The notes under the pieces: generated by a model
The model's input: only the letters and a program-made list of their open reading frames with translations
Database searches by the model: none
Told to the model about the DNA's origin: nothing
Source of the DNA: Xaviernesmea rhizosphaerae
GTDB taxonomy: Bacteria > Pseudomonadota > Alphaproteobacteria > Rhizobiales > Rhizobiaceae
DNA length: 64,000 nt
Assembly: GCF_001938945.1 (NCBI RefSeq)
Contig: NZ_MKIO01000039.1
Span: forward strand, 237,198-301,197
Reading direction: 5' to 3'
Part shown: positions 17,259-25,254 of the stretch, piece after piece
How the letters are laid out: every line of letters begins with the position of its first letter
Numbering within the stretch: the first letter of the stretch is position 1
Position numbers and translations under genes: made by a program

Positions 17259-18188
17259 TTACAGCGCCTTTTCCAGTTCGGGCAGCAGCTCGAACAGGTC
17301 ACCTACCAGGCCATAATCGGCAACCTGGAAGATCGGGGCTTCCTCGTCCTTGTTGATGGCGACGATGACCTTCGAGTCCTTCATGCCGGCCAGATGCTGG
17401 ATGGCGCCGGAAATGCCGCAGGCGATGTAGAGATCGGGGGCGACGACCTTGCCGGTCTGGCCGACCTGCCAGTCATTGGGCGCATAGCCGGCATCCACCG
17501 CCGCGCGGGACGCGCCGACGGCGGCGCCCAGCTTGTCGGCGAGCGGCAGGATCACTTCCTTGAACTTCTCGGAAGAGCCGAGCGCGCGACCGCCCGAAAC
17601 GATGATCTTGGCCGAGGTCAGCTCCGGCCGGTCGGAGGTCGAGAGCGCGTCGGAGACGAAGCGCGACAGGCCGGGATCGGGAGCGGCGGCAACGGGCTCG
17701 ATCGCGGCGGAACCGCCTTCGGCCGCCGGCGCGAAGCCGGCCGTGCGCACGGTGATCACCTTCTTGGCTTCGCCCGACTTGACCGTCTGGATGGCGTTGC
17801 CGGCATAGATCGGCCGCTTGAAGGTGTCGGACGAGACGACCTCGGTGATTTCGGAGATCTGGGCGACGTCAAGCAGGGCGGCCACGCGCGGCATGACGCT
17901 CTTGCCGACGGAGCTCGCGGCCGAGACGATGGCGTCATAGCTGCCTGCAATCGACAGGATGAGCGCGGACAGCGGCTCGGCCAGATTGCCGGTCAGGCTG
18001 GCATCCTCGGCCAGAAGCACCTTGGAAACGCCGGCAAGCTTTGCGGCGCTCTCCGCGGCAGCGCGGGCCTCAGGGCCAGCCACAAGCACATGGATCTCGC
18101 CGCCGATTTCGGTTGCCGCCGTCAGGGCGCGGGCGGTCTGGTCCGACAGGGCGCCCTTGTCATGGTCCGCCAGAAGAAGAAGGGTCAT
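17259..18188 (-). CDS. etfA: electron transfer flavoprotein, alpha subunit
   Basis: A 309-residue FAD-binding subunit of ETF, which accepts electrons from acyl-CoA dehydrogenases and passes them to ETF-ubiquinone oxidoreductase. The C-terminal FAD domain shows VSGGRALGSSEKF, VGASRAAVDAGY and LYIACGISGAIQHLAGM, and the C-terminus DLFELLPELEKAL is complete. GAGGAG precedes the ATG. It follows etfB with a 25-bp gap, so the two subunits are co-translated. Confidence 0.96.
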   Translation of the reverse strand: MTLLLLADHDKGALSDQTARALTAATEIGGEIHVLVAGPEARAAAESAAKLAGVSKVLLAEDASLTGNLAEPLSALILSIAGSYDAIVSAASSVGKSVMPRVAALLDVAQISEITEVVSSDTFKRPIYAGNAIQTVKSGEAKKVITVRTAGFAPAAEGGSAAIEPVAAAPDPGLSRFVSDALSTSDRPELTSAKIIVSGGRALGSSEKFKEVILPLADKLGAAVGASRAAVDAGYAPNDWQVGQTGKVVAPDLYIACGISGAIQHLAGMKDSKVIVAINKDEEAPIFQVADYGLVGDLFELLPELEKAL

Positions 18189-18213
18189 GGAAGTCTCCTC
18201 AATTTTCGTGCGG

Positions 18214-18963
18214 TCAGAGAACGCCGGCTTCGGTCTTCAGCTTGGAGACCAGCTCGGCCACCGAGCCGACCTTGATGCCAGCCTTGCGCCCGCCGGGCTC
18301 CTCGGTCTTGAGCACCTGCAGACGCGGCGCGACGTCCACGCCGTAATCGGAAGGCGTCTTCTTGTCCAAGGGCTTCTTCTTGGCCTTCATGATGTTCGGC
18401 AGGGAAGCATAGCGCGGTTCGTTGAGGCGCAGGTCCGTCGTCACAACGGCGGGAAGATTGACCTCGATGGTCTGCAGGCCGCCATCGACCTCACGCGTCA
18501 CCGAAGCCTTGCCATCACCGATCTCGACCTTGGAGGCGAAGGTCGCCTGCGGCCAGTTCAACAATGCGGACAGCATCTGGCCGGTCTGGTTCGAGTCGTC
18601 GTCGATCGCCTGCTTGCCGACGATCACGAGGCCTGGCTGTTCTGCCTGCGCCACGGCCTTGACGATCTTGGCGACGGCCAGCGGCTCGACCACGGCATCC
18701 GTCTCCACCAGGATCGCCCGGTCGGCGCCCATGGCCAGCGCGGTGCGCAGCGTTTCCTCGGCCTTGGCCGGGCCGATCGAGACCACCACGACTTCCGAGG
18801 CCTTGCCGGCTTCCTTCAGCCGCAGCGCTTCTTCCACCGAGATTTCGTCGAACGGATTCATCGACATCTTCACATTGGCCAGATCGACACCGGACCCATC
18901 CGCCTTCACCCGGATCTTCACGTTGTAGTCGACGACACGTTTGACCGTGACCAAGATTTTCAT
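18214..18963 (-). CDS. etfB: electron transfer flavoprotein, beta subunit
   Basis: A 249-residue AMP-binding subunit of ETF. The start MKILVTVKRVVDYNVKIRVK is the family start; the ATG at 18963 follows GGGGAAA, whereas the longer open frame to 19065 is not conserved in character. The ETF-beta signature region VTREVDGGLQTIEVNLPAVVT and the recognition loop NEPRYASLPNIMKAKKKP are intact. First gene of etfBA; a MerR-type dyad at 19107-19132 lies 144 bp upstream. Confidence 0.96.
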   Translation of the reverse strand: MKILVTVKRVVDYNVKIRVKADGSGVDLANVKMSMNPFDEISVEEALRLKEAGKASEVVVVSIGPAKAEETLRTALAMGADRAILVETDAVVEPLAVAKIVKAVAQAEQPGLVIVGKQAIDDDSNQTGQMLSALLNWPQATFASKVEIGDGKASVTREVDGGLQTIEVNLPAVVTTDLRLNEPRYASLPNIMKAKKKPLDKKTPSDYGVDVAPRLQVLKTEEPGGRKAGIKVGSVAELVSKLKTEAGVL

Positions 18964-19316
18964 GGCAAGTTTCCCCTTCGCGGTTCTGTCCAGGACAATG
19001 CGCGGACTGTCCGCGCCCCGATGGTCGATTGGCGACATGGATACGCGATTTTGCTCCAAGTTCAATCTTTGCCACCGGGAAGCGGCTGTTCCTCCAGGGG
19101 CATTGTTTGACGTTTACGTACAGGTAAGTCAAGCCATGGCGGCGAGGAGGTGATGGAGGGCATCCGCTGTTTGGCGGGTGCAACCGTCTTTCAGCCTCGC
19201 CTCTCCCGGGGTCCTGCCGATCCGCGATCGGCGAGGGCTCATCCGCCCGCAAAAAAAATGCCGGCGAGCCCAGGCCCCCCGGCATGTCTTGAAGCGTCTT
19301 TGCGTTTGCTGGTGCG
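18964..19316 (-). other. etfB upstream region (353 bp), no gene
   Basis: The stretch between the radical SAM stop and etfB contains the presumed etfBA promoter and the 26-bp dyad at 19107-19132. Short frames on both strands lack ribosome binding sites and family resemblance. A poly-A run at 19252-19258 lies near the end of the radical SAM gene on its downstream side. Confidence 0.5.
19107..19132. promoter_or_regulatory. candidate MerR-family (LiuR-like) operator upstream of etfBA
   Basis: TTGACGTTTACG, 2-nt centre region, then GGTAAGTCAA: outer arms TTGAC/GTCAA are exact and inner arms TTTAC/GGTAA nearly so. MerR-type sites of the form TTTACGTTTACGTAAAC are known for LiuR, which controls branched-chain amino acid and fatty acid catabolism genes including etf in proteobacteria. 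The resemblance and the target fit; no regulator gene is in the window. Confidence 0.4.
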
Positions 19317-21074
19317 TCAGGCCACATGCCCCGCCAGCACGCCTTGTTCCGGCACCAGGCGCAGATCTGCAAGTGTCGAATGAAGCGTCTGTATGCTGAT
19401 CCCGCTCAGGAAATCCTCAAAGCGATCATCGAAGGCGATGTCGAAATGGCGGAAGTAGCCGCCCCAGAGCGGATCGCTCTCGCCGATCCTGCGCGCTTCC
19501 AGCCAATGCTTCTCGGCAAGCGCACGCTCGCCCAGATGCGCCTTGGCCAGCGCCAGACAGTAATGACCGAAAGCATGGTTCTGATAGGTGCGTGTGATAT
19601 ATTGGAAATAGGACGCCGCCGCGGCGTAATCGCCTTTCTGCAGCCGGTAGGCATTGACGAAGTTCACGTCCAGATTCATCAGATAGGCGGCATCGGAAAT
19701 ATATTCCGCCGTGAATTCCTTGGTGTTGATGACGTTTTCACCGAAAAGGAATCCCGAGACCTGGAATTCGGCATTGGGATCGATATAGCCCTCCTTCAGG
19801 CACTGCTCATAGAGCAGCGACCCCTTGATCGGGCTGGCGACCGAAATGCTGCACAGGTCGATGCCCCATTCGATGATCTTTTCCCGGGTGGTCTTGCGGT
19901 GCGCGTCGGTCTCTCCGGGAAGGCCGACGACGATGAAGGCGACCACCCAGATATCGTATTTCCGCAGGGCATCGACCACGGGCTGAACATGGGCGATCTT
20001 CATCGGCTTGTTGACGAGATTGCGGATGACCCATTCGTCGCCCGATTCCACGGCGATGCGCACGGAGCGGACGCCCGCCTTGTACATCAGCTCGACCAGT
20101 TCTTCATCCATATAGGTCGGCGAAAGGCCGTTCGGCAGCTCGATCCGAAGGTTATATGGCGCCAGCCGGCGGAAGATCTCCTTGGCACGGTCGCGCGCCA
20201 GCAGCAGCATGTCGTCATAGAAGATCAGACAATTGGCGCCGTAGAGGGCGATGATCTTTTCGACATGGGCGATCAGCTCGTCCACGCCGGCATAGCGCAT
20301 GGACTTGTCGTTCTCGCCGGAGTGCCAGCAGAACGAGCATTTGAACGGACAGCCGCGCGAGGTGACGATCGGAAAGGCACGCAGATTGTCGAGATAGCGA
20401 TCATCGAGCGGGTTGAAGGATACGCGCCGTTCGTAATCGAACACGTCGATCAGGGAGTAATCGATGTCGATGACCTGATCGAGGTCGTTGAGAAGCTTTT
20501 TCTGCGGCCCCTTGGCGCTGTCCATGTCCTTGCGCGAAACCCAGGAGGGGTGATCGTCGACGGCCTTGAACAGATCGTCCGCCATTAGAAGATCCTGGAA
20601 CGGCAGCTCGCCTTCCGAGAAGCAGACGGCGTCGAGCCCGGGCTGGTTTTGCAGGATTTTCTTGGCGATGGGGGAGACCGCCGGACCGCCGCAGACCACG
20701 AGACACGTCGGCAGAACGTCCTTCGTCAGCTGTATGATCGGCGCGATCGCGAAATAGGCGTTGTCGAACATCACCGAGATCCCCAGGATCTCAGGCTGGA
20801 AGGACTGCAGCTTCTGACGCAGCCTTTCTTCGAGCTGCGGCAGGTTGTCATTGTTGACGGCGACATCAATGATGTCGAAATCCGCCAGCCCCTTGTTATG
20901 CTTGATGATCGACAGGACGCCATAGGGATAATCCTGGATATTGCCAGCATTCCCCTCGCTGCGCAGATGTGTCACCACCACAAACAACACTTTACGCCTG
21001 GCGGGCGTGACTGCGCCGTTTGAGGAATATTGAAGCTCATTCCGATTAACGCGTGCCGCCGAAGATCGTGTCAT
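19317..21074 (-). CDS. B12-binding-type radical SAM protein with TPR-like tail
   Basis: A 585-residue protein of unknown substrate. Residues 27-165 look like the cobalamin-binding-type Rossmann domain of class B radical SAM enzymes (VLFVVVTHL, ILGISVMFDNA, VVCGGPAVSP, CFSEGELPF), though the classical DxHxxG motif is absent. The radical SAM core follows with the 4Fe-4S motif C242-x3-C246-x2-C249 (SRGCPFKCSFCW), then LIFYDDMLL, VRIAVESGDEW and VGLPGETDAHRK. The C-terminal 110 residues have TPR-like helices (GDYAAAASYFQYITRTY, GHYCLALAKAHLGERALAEKHW). It sits alone between cobalamin adenosyltransferase and etfB, a junction usually without such a gene, and its promoter region is AT-rich, so it is probably acquired. 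Confidence 0.85.
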   Translation of the reverse strand: MTRSSAARVNRNELQYSSNGAVTPARRKVLFVVVTHLRSEGNAGNIQDYPYGVLSIIKHNKGLADFDIIDVAVNNDNLPQLEERLRQKLQSFQPEILGISVMFDNAYFAIAPIIQLTKDVLPTCLVVCGGPAVSPIAKKILQNQPGLDAVCFSEGELPFQDLLMADDLFKAVDDHPSWVSRKDMDSAKGPQKKLLNDLDQVIDIDYSLIDVFDYERRVSFNPLDDRYLDNLRAFPIVTSRGCPFKCSFCWHSGENDKSMRYAGVDELIAHVEKIIALYGANCLIFYDDMLLLARDRAKEIFRRLAPYNLRIELPNGLSPTYMDEELVELMYKAGVRSVRIAVESGDEWVIRNLVNKPMKIAHVQPVVDALRKYDIWVVAFIVVGLPGETDAHRKTTREKIIEWGIDLCSISVASPIKGSLLYEQCLKEGYIDPNAEFQVSGFLFGENVINTKEFTAEYISDAAYLMNLDVNFVNAYRLQKGDYAAAASYFQYITRTYQNHAFGHYCLALAKAHLGERALAEKHWLEARRIGESDPLWGGYFRHFDIAFDDRFEDFLSGISIQTLHSTLADLRLVPEQGVLAGHVA

Positions 21075-21085
21075 GGAGCGCCAGT

Positions 21086-21122
21086 CTGGTTGATTGATTT
21101 GATGTTTAAAAATATCAACCAG
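21086..21122. promoter_or_regulatory. 9-bp inverted repeat just upstream of the radical SAM gene
   Basis: CTGGTTGAT (21086-21094) pairs exactly with ATCAACCAG (21114-21122) across a 19-nt AT-rich spacer. The near arm is 12 bp before the ATG at 21074, so the dyad could be an operator or, if transcribed, a leader hairpin next to the ribosome binding site. No T-run follows. Confidence 0.45.
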
Positions 21123-21232
21123 ATAATTGTTGTGTCCACAGCAAGTTATTGTCTACGAAAAGTCATCTCATTCACTGTTTGCACTGAATTCCCGGCGGCT
21201 GAAGTCTTTGAAAACTATACAGGCAACGGCAG

Positions 21233-21811
21233 TCAGCGTGTCAGGCCAGGCACCCAGAGCACGTCCGCCTTGCCTTTGTCGTTGGCGAAGCGGGCGGCGA
21301 CGAAGAGCAGGTCGGACAGGCGGTTGACATAGCGCAGGGCCGACTGGCTCACCCGCTCGTCGAGGTCGGCGGCAAGTTCCACCATCTCGCGCTCGGCCCG
21401 GCGGGCCACCGTGCGCGCGACATGCAGGCTGGTGGCGGCGGGGCTGCCGCCGGGCAGCACGAAGGAGCGCAGCGGGTCGAGTTCGGCATTCAGCTGGTCG
21501 ATTTCGCGCTCCAGCCGTTCGACCTGGGGATCGACGATGCGCAGGGGCTCGTAGCCGAGCGGTTCGTCGCTTTCCGGTGTCGCGAGGTCGGCGCCGAGAT
21601 CGAAGAGATCGTTCTGGATCCGCTGCAGGATCGGATCGAGCACGGCATCGCCGGCAAGGTGCAGCCTTGCCATGCCGATCAGCGCATTGGTCTCGTCGAT
21701 CGTGCCGAAGGCCATGACCCGCTGGTCGAATTTCGCGCGGCGGGGCCCGGCCGCAAGGCCTGTCGTTCCGTCATCGCCGGTGCGGGTGTAGATCTTGTTG
21801 AGCTTGACCAT
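21233..21811 (-). CDS. PduO-type ATP:cob(I)alamin adenosyltransferase
   Basis: A 192-residue enzyme that adenosylates cob(I)alamin to coenzyme B12. The N-terminal ATP-binding loop YTRTGDDGTTGL and the helix signature FGTIDETNALIG are diagnostic, as is the later motif RTVARRAERE (conserved arginines) and YVNRLSDLLFVAAR. The C-terminus WVPGLTR is complete. The gene is in the order twin-membrane protein - ATR - (radical SAM) - etfB on one strand. In other rhizobia the ATR gene is followed directly by etfBA. Confidence 0.94.
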   Translation of the reverse strand: MVKLNKIYTRTGDDGTTGLAAGPRRAKFDQRVMAFGTIDETNALIGMARLHLAGDAVLDPILQRIQNDLFDLGADLATPESDEPLGYEPLRIVDPQVERLEREIDQLNAELDPLRSFVLPGGSPAATSLHVARTVARRAEREMVELAADLDERVSQSALRYVNRLSDLLFVAARFANDKGKADVLWVPGLTR

Positions 21812-21892
21812 GGGAACCTGTCGCTGCTGTTGGTGTCTTCGGGAACGGTTGCCGTCTCAAGCCGCCCTGTGCAAGGCGGAGATAGGCCGATA

Positions 21893-21940
21893 GGGCATCG
21901 GAGCGAAAACGGATCTCGGGTTCTCAGGAAAATCCGATGA
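21893..21940 (+). repeat. intergenic palindromic repeat, degenerate unit A (copy 4)
   Basis: GGGCATCGGAGCGAAAA at the left and AGGAAAATCCGATGA at the right keep the GCATCGGA/TCCGATG arms and the CGAAAA block of unit A; the centre is changed (GGATCTCGGGTTCTC instead of GGGAACCGGTTTTCGG). It lies upstream of the adenosyltransferase gene and downstream of the small membrane-protein gene. Confidence 0.65.
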
Positions 21941-22020
21941 AAAAGCGCGGTCCGATAGCGGAATGGCGAAAACTCCGGATGGTTTCCGCCTTCAATCCCG
22001 CTCCGGAATTTCGTCAAAGC

Positions 22021-22218
22021 TCATCGCCCGCCGCCCGTGATCCAAAGGACCAGCATGATCAGCGCGACGGCGATGGCCTGCAGCAGCACGCGCATCTGCA
22101 TCAGCTTGTTGGAGCGGCTGCCGCTTCCGCCCTTGGCCATGTTGATCAGGCCACGGATCAGGACGATCACCACCAGCCCCATGACGAGCAGCGTCAGTCC
22201 GGTGAGAAAACTGTTCAT
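22021..22218 (-). CDS. small twin-transmembrane protein (HIG1-like)
   Basis: A 65-residue protein with two membrane spans (LTLLVMGLVVIVLIRGLINM and LLQAIAVALIMLVLWITGG) joined by a Gly/Ser/Arg loop with NKLMQMRVLLQ. Proteins of this length and layout are annotated as twin transmembrane or HIG1-domain proteins in Rhizobiales and regularly precede the adenosyltransferase gene. The HIG1 family is linked to respiratory complex assembly; a role here is inference. The ATG at 22218 follows GGAACAACC; the longer frame to 22266 is not convincing. Confidence 0.8.
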   Translation of the reverse strand: MNSFLTGLTLLVMGLVVIVLIRGLINMAKGGSGSRSNKLMQMRVLLQAIAVALIMLVLWITGGGR

Positions 22219-22298
22219 GGTTGTTCCAATGTCCTTCCCCGGCCTCTCCTCAGGCCGTCCCTGCAATCGGCCGCGCCCGGACGGGCGGGGCCTCTCCG

Positions 22299-23132
22299 TC
22301 AGCCGAGCCGGCCGATGATCTTGTAGAACAGCCGCGCCGGCAGCAGCTTCTTCAGCAGCACGCCCTGGTGCGCCGGCCGCGTCACCACATAATGCGGCTT
22401 CGGGTTCGGCACTGTCAGCGCCTGCTTGAGAACGGCATAGACCGCCTCTGGCCCGAGCTTGCCCGGCGCCGGCCGCCCTTCGCCCGTCAGCCGCTTCAGC
22501 TGCCGGTGATATTCTTCCCGATGCACCGAGCCCTCGATGTCGATTACGCGGCGGATATGGGTGAGCGCATTGGCGGTGAAGCGCGATTCGATCGGTCCGG
22601 GCTCGATCAGGCTCACCTCGATGCCGCTGCCGGCCAGTTCCATTCTCAAGGTCAGCGTCAGCCCCTCCAGCGCGAATTTCGAGGCGTTATAGGCGCCTCT
22701 CCACCGATACGGAACAATGCCGAGAATGGATGAGCATTGCACGATGCGGCCACGGCCCCTGGCCCGCATGGCGGGGATGACCCGGCGCGTCAGATCATGC
22801 CAGCCGATGACATTGGTTTCCAGCTGCTCGCGCAGCGCCTCGGTCGGCAGGTCTTCCACTGCGCCGGCCTGGCCGTAAGCGCCATTGTTGAACAGCGCAT
22901 CGAGCCGGCCGCCGGTCAGCGCAAAGACCTCCGCCACGAGCCTCTCGATCGAGCCGGTGTCGCGATAGTCCATCAGGAAGGTCTCGATGCCTTGCGCGGT
23001 CAGCGCATCGCGGTCCTGCTCCTTGCGCACCGTGGCGAAGACGCGCCAGCCATCGGCCACCAGCGCGCGGGCGCAATAGGCCCCGATGCCGGAGGAGCAG
23101 CCGGTGATGATGATCGTCGGACGTGCATCCAT
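22299..23132 (-). CDS. short-chain dehydrogenase/reductase (SDR)
   Basis: A 277-residue classical SDR. The cofactor motif TGCSSGIG is at residues 9-16, the NNGAYG loop is present, and the catalytic Ser (QCSSILG), Tyr and Lys (YNASKFAL) are intact. No acidic residue in the usual NAD position is obvious (ATVRKEQDR suggests NADP). The C-terminal 50 residues carry a hydrophobic/basic tail (LLKKLLPARLFYKIIGRLG) that may touch the membrane. AGGAGG is 11 nt before the ATG at 23132; upstream in-frame methionines also exist. Substrate unknown. Divergent from the BrkB/YihY gene. Confidence 0.85.
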   Translation of the reverse strand: MDARPTIIITGCSSGIGAYCARALVADGWRVFATVRKEQDRDALTAQGIETFLMDYRDTGSIERLVAEVFALTGGRLDALFNNGAYGQAGAVEDLPTEALREQLETNVIGWHDLTRRVIPAMRARGRGRIVQCSSILGIVPYRWRGAYNASKFALEGLTLTLRMELAGSGIEVSLIEPGPIESRFTANALTHIRRVIDIEGSVHREEYHRQLKRLTGEGRPAPGKLGPEAVYAVLKQALTVPNPKPHYVVTRPAHQGVLLKKLLPARLFYKIIGRLG

Positions 23133-23257
23133 CGCGCCGCGTGCCTCCTGCCAACCAACTGGACATTCGCTCATCCTCTCCCATATTCGACTCATTGTGA
23201 CAATCGCGCAGGGCCGTTCCTCCCGGCCGGCCATCTCGATAAGGGTGAGCCCGTTCT

Positions 23258-24235
23258 ATGCCGTCCTTTCTCTCGATCGGCTGGAAAGTGATTTTCGATG
23301 CCCTCTGGCATTTCAGCGAGGATGACGGCTGGGCGATGGCCAGCCATGTCGCGCTGTCGACGCTGCTTGCGATCTTTCCCTTCCTGATCTTCGGTACCGC
23401 GCTCGGCTCGTTCCTCGGCGCCGACAAGTTCGCCGAAACGGCGGTGCACTTGATCTTCGACACCTGGCCGCCCTCGATCGCCAAACCGCTGGCTGACGAA
23501 ATCGTTCAGGTGCTGACCACACCGCGCGGCGGATTGCTGACCGTCTCCGTGCTGGCGGCAGCCTATTTCGCCTCCAACGGCGTGGAGGCGCTGCGCGTCT
23601 CGCTGAACCGCGCCTATCGCGTGTCGGAAACCCGGCCCTGGTACATCACCCGTCTGGCCTCGCTCGGCTTCGTGCTTGCCGGTGTCGTGGTGCTGGCGGT
23701 GCTGAGCATTCTGCTCGTCGTCGTGCCGCTGGCTCTGCGCTATGCCGACCGCTGGCTGCCCTGGCTCGACCAGCTCCTGGCGCTCGTCAACAATTGGGGC
23801 CTGGTGGTGGCGCTGCTGATGCTGATCGCCGGCCTGTCGGTCGCCCATCTCTGGCTGCCGGACGGGCGGCGCAAGATTGCCGACGTGCTGCCCGGCATCC
23901 TGGTGACGCTCCTGCTCTGGTCGATCGGCGCCTATGTCTTCGCGCTCTATCTCAAGACCTTCGCCAATTACGTCTCGACCTATGCGGGACTGGCCTCGAT
24001 CATGATCGTGCTGGTCTTCCTCTACATGACCGGCGCGATCTTCATCGTCGGCGCGGAGATCAATGCCGCGATCATGAAATACAAGGTCAAGCGCATGGTC
24101 ATCCAGCGCTTCCGCGGGACAGATGAGAAGACGGCAACAGAGGCGGCGGCAGACCCGGCAACGCCCGCCGAGGAAGCGCGGGCGGAGGCGGTTCTGGATG
24201 CTTCACAGAAGCAGGTCGCGCACGGCCTGCGCTGA
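23258..24235 (+). CDS. YihY/BrkB family inner-membrane protein
   Basis: A 325-residue polytopic protein with about six membrane spans (for example LSTLLAIFPFLIFGTALG, LGFVLAGVVVLAVLSILLVVVPLAL, and GLVVALLMLIAGLSVAHLWLP). The family segments DDGWAMASHVALSTLLAIFPF, YVSTYAGLASIMIVLVFLYM and GAEINAAIMKYK are typical of YihY/BrkB (formerly and wrongly called ribonuclease BN). Role unknown; envelope function likely. The hydrophilic C-terminal tail is Ala/Glu-rich. Its last 33 bp overlap the end of gluQ on the other strand. Confidence 0.9.
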   Translation: MPSFLSIGWKVIFDALWHFSEDDGWAMASHVALSTLLAIFPFLIFGTALGSFLGADKFAETAVHLIFDTWPPSIAKPLADEIVQVLTTPRGGLLTVSVLAAAYFASNGVEALRVSLNRAYRVSETRPWYITRLASLGFVLAGVVVLAVLSILLVVVPLALRYADRWLPWLDQLLALVNNWGLVVALLMLIAGLSVAHLWLPDGRRKIADVLPGILVTLLLWSIGAYVFALYLKTFANYVSTYAGLASIMIVLVFLYMTGAIFIVGAEINAAIMKYKVKRMVIQRFRGTDEKTATEAAADPATPAEEARAEAVLDASQKQVAHGLR

Positions 24236-25087
24236 CAGTCCGCGGGCGCGTAAAGCTTCGAGCCCGGTGTCGCCGAGGCTCTTGGACAGTTTGCGGCCAT
24301 CGGGGCCGAGGATCAGCCGGTGGTGGTGATAGAGCGGCTCCGGCAGGCCCAGCAGCTTTTGCAGCAGGCGATGCACTGAGGTCGCGTGAAACAGGTCGCG
24401 ACCGCGCACGACATGGGTGACGCCCTGCGCGGCATCGTCGACCACTACGGAAAGATGATAGCTGGAGGGGGCATCCGAGCGCGACAGCACCACATCGCCC
24501 CAGGCCGCCGGATCGGCTTGGATCGTGCCCGTCTCGCCCTGCGGCCCCGCGCCGCTCTCCGCCCAGGATAGGCGCGCGCCGGCAGCCTGCAGCGCCCGCG
24601 CCATGTCCAGCCGCCAGGCATGGGGCTTGTCGCTTCGCAGCGCGTCCGCCCGCTCGGCTGCGCTCCAGCCGCGCTCCAGCCCGGGATAATGCGCCGCCCC
24701 GTCCGGATCGCGCGGCCAGGGGCGTCCGTCCTCTTCCACCGCCGTCACGGCCGCGCGGATCTCGCCGCGCGTGAGGAAAGCGGGATAGACCAGCCCCATC
24801 CGTTTCAGCCGCTCCAGCGCCTGCGCATAGAGCGGCAGATGGTCGGACTGGCGCCGCACGGGCTCTTGCCAGCGAAGGCCGAGCCAGGCGAGATCGCGCA
24901 GGATCGCCGCCTCGAATTCCGGCCGGCAGCGTGTCCTGTCGATGTCTTCCAGCCGCAGCAGGAAGCGCCCGTTACAGGCTTCGGCCATCTCGGCATTGGT
25001 GATGGCGGAGAGCGCATGGCCGAGATGCAGGAGGCCATTGGGGCTGGGCGCGAAACGGAAGGTCGGGCGAGGGGGCGTGATCGGCAT
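24203..25087 (-). CDS. gluQ: tRNA glutamyl-Q(34) synthetase GluQRS
   Basis: A 294-residue truncated glutamyl-tRNA synthetase paralogue that attaches glutamate to queuosine in the anticodon of tRNA-Asp. The class I motifs are HLGH (RFAPSPNGLLHLGHALSAI region, residues 10-28) and KLSKS (GRKLSKSLGDTG), and there is no anticodon-binding domain, as expected. The CxC...C zinc site of the E. coli enzyme (after the first catalytic half) is not present: the equivalent stretch reads YPAFLTRGEIRAAV with no cysteines. It converges with the YihY gene and overlaps it by 33 bp. Confidence 0.9.
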   Translation of the reverse strand: MPITPPRPTFRFAPSPNGLLHLGHALSAITNAEMAEACNGRFLLRLEDIDRTRCRPEFEAAILRDLAWLGLRWQEPVRRQSDHLPLYAQALERLKRMGLVYPAFLTRGEIRAAVTAVEEDGRPWPRDPDGAAHYPGLERGWSAAERADALRSDKPHAWRLDMARALQAAGARLSWAESGAGPQGETGTIQADPAAWGDVVLSRSDAPSSYHLSVVVDDAAQGVTHVVRGRDLFHATSVHRLLQKLLGLPEPLYHHHRLILGPDGRKLSKSLGDTGLEALRARGLSAQAVRDLLL

Positions 25088-25254
25088 GGCATGCCGTCTT
25101 TGCCACGGAAAGCGGTGGCTGCCAAATGACGGCGGTATGTCGGCTGCCGGCTGGTGCCGCCTTGTCCGATGCCGCGCGAAGCGGCTACAGGGTCAGCCCG
25201 GCGCGCGTTCATGAACGCCGCGGCCCCGCAAAAACGAAAACACAGCCAGTTCCC

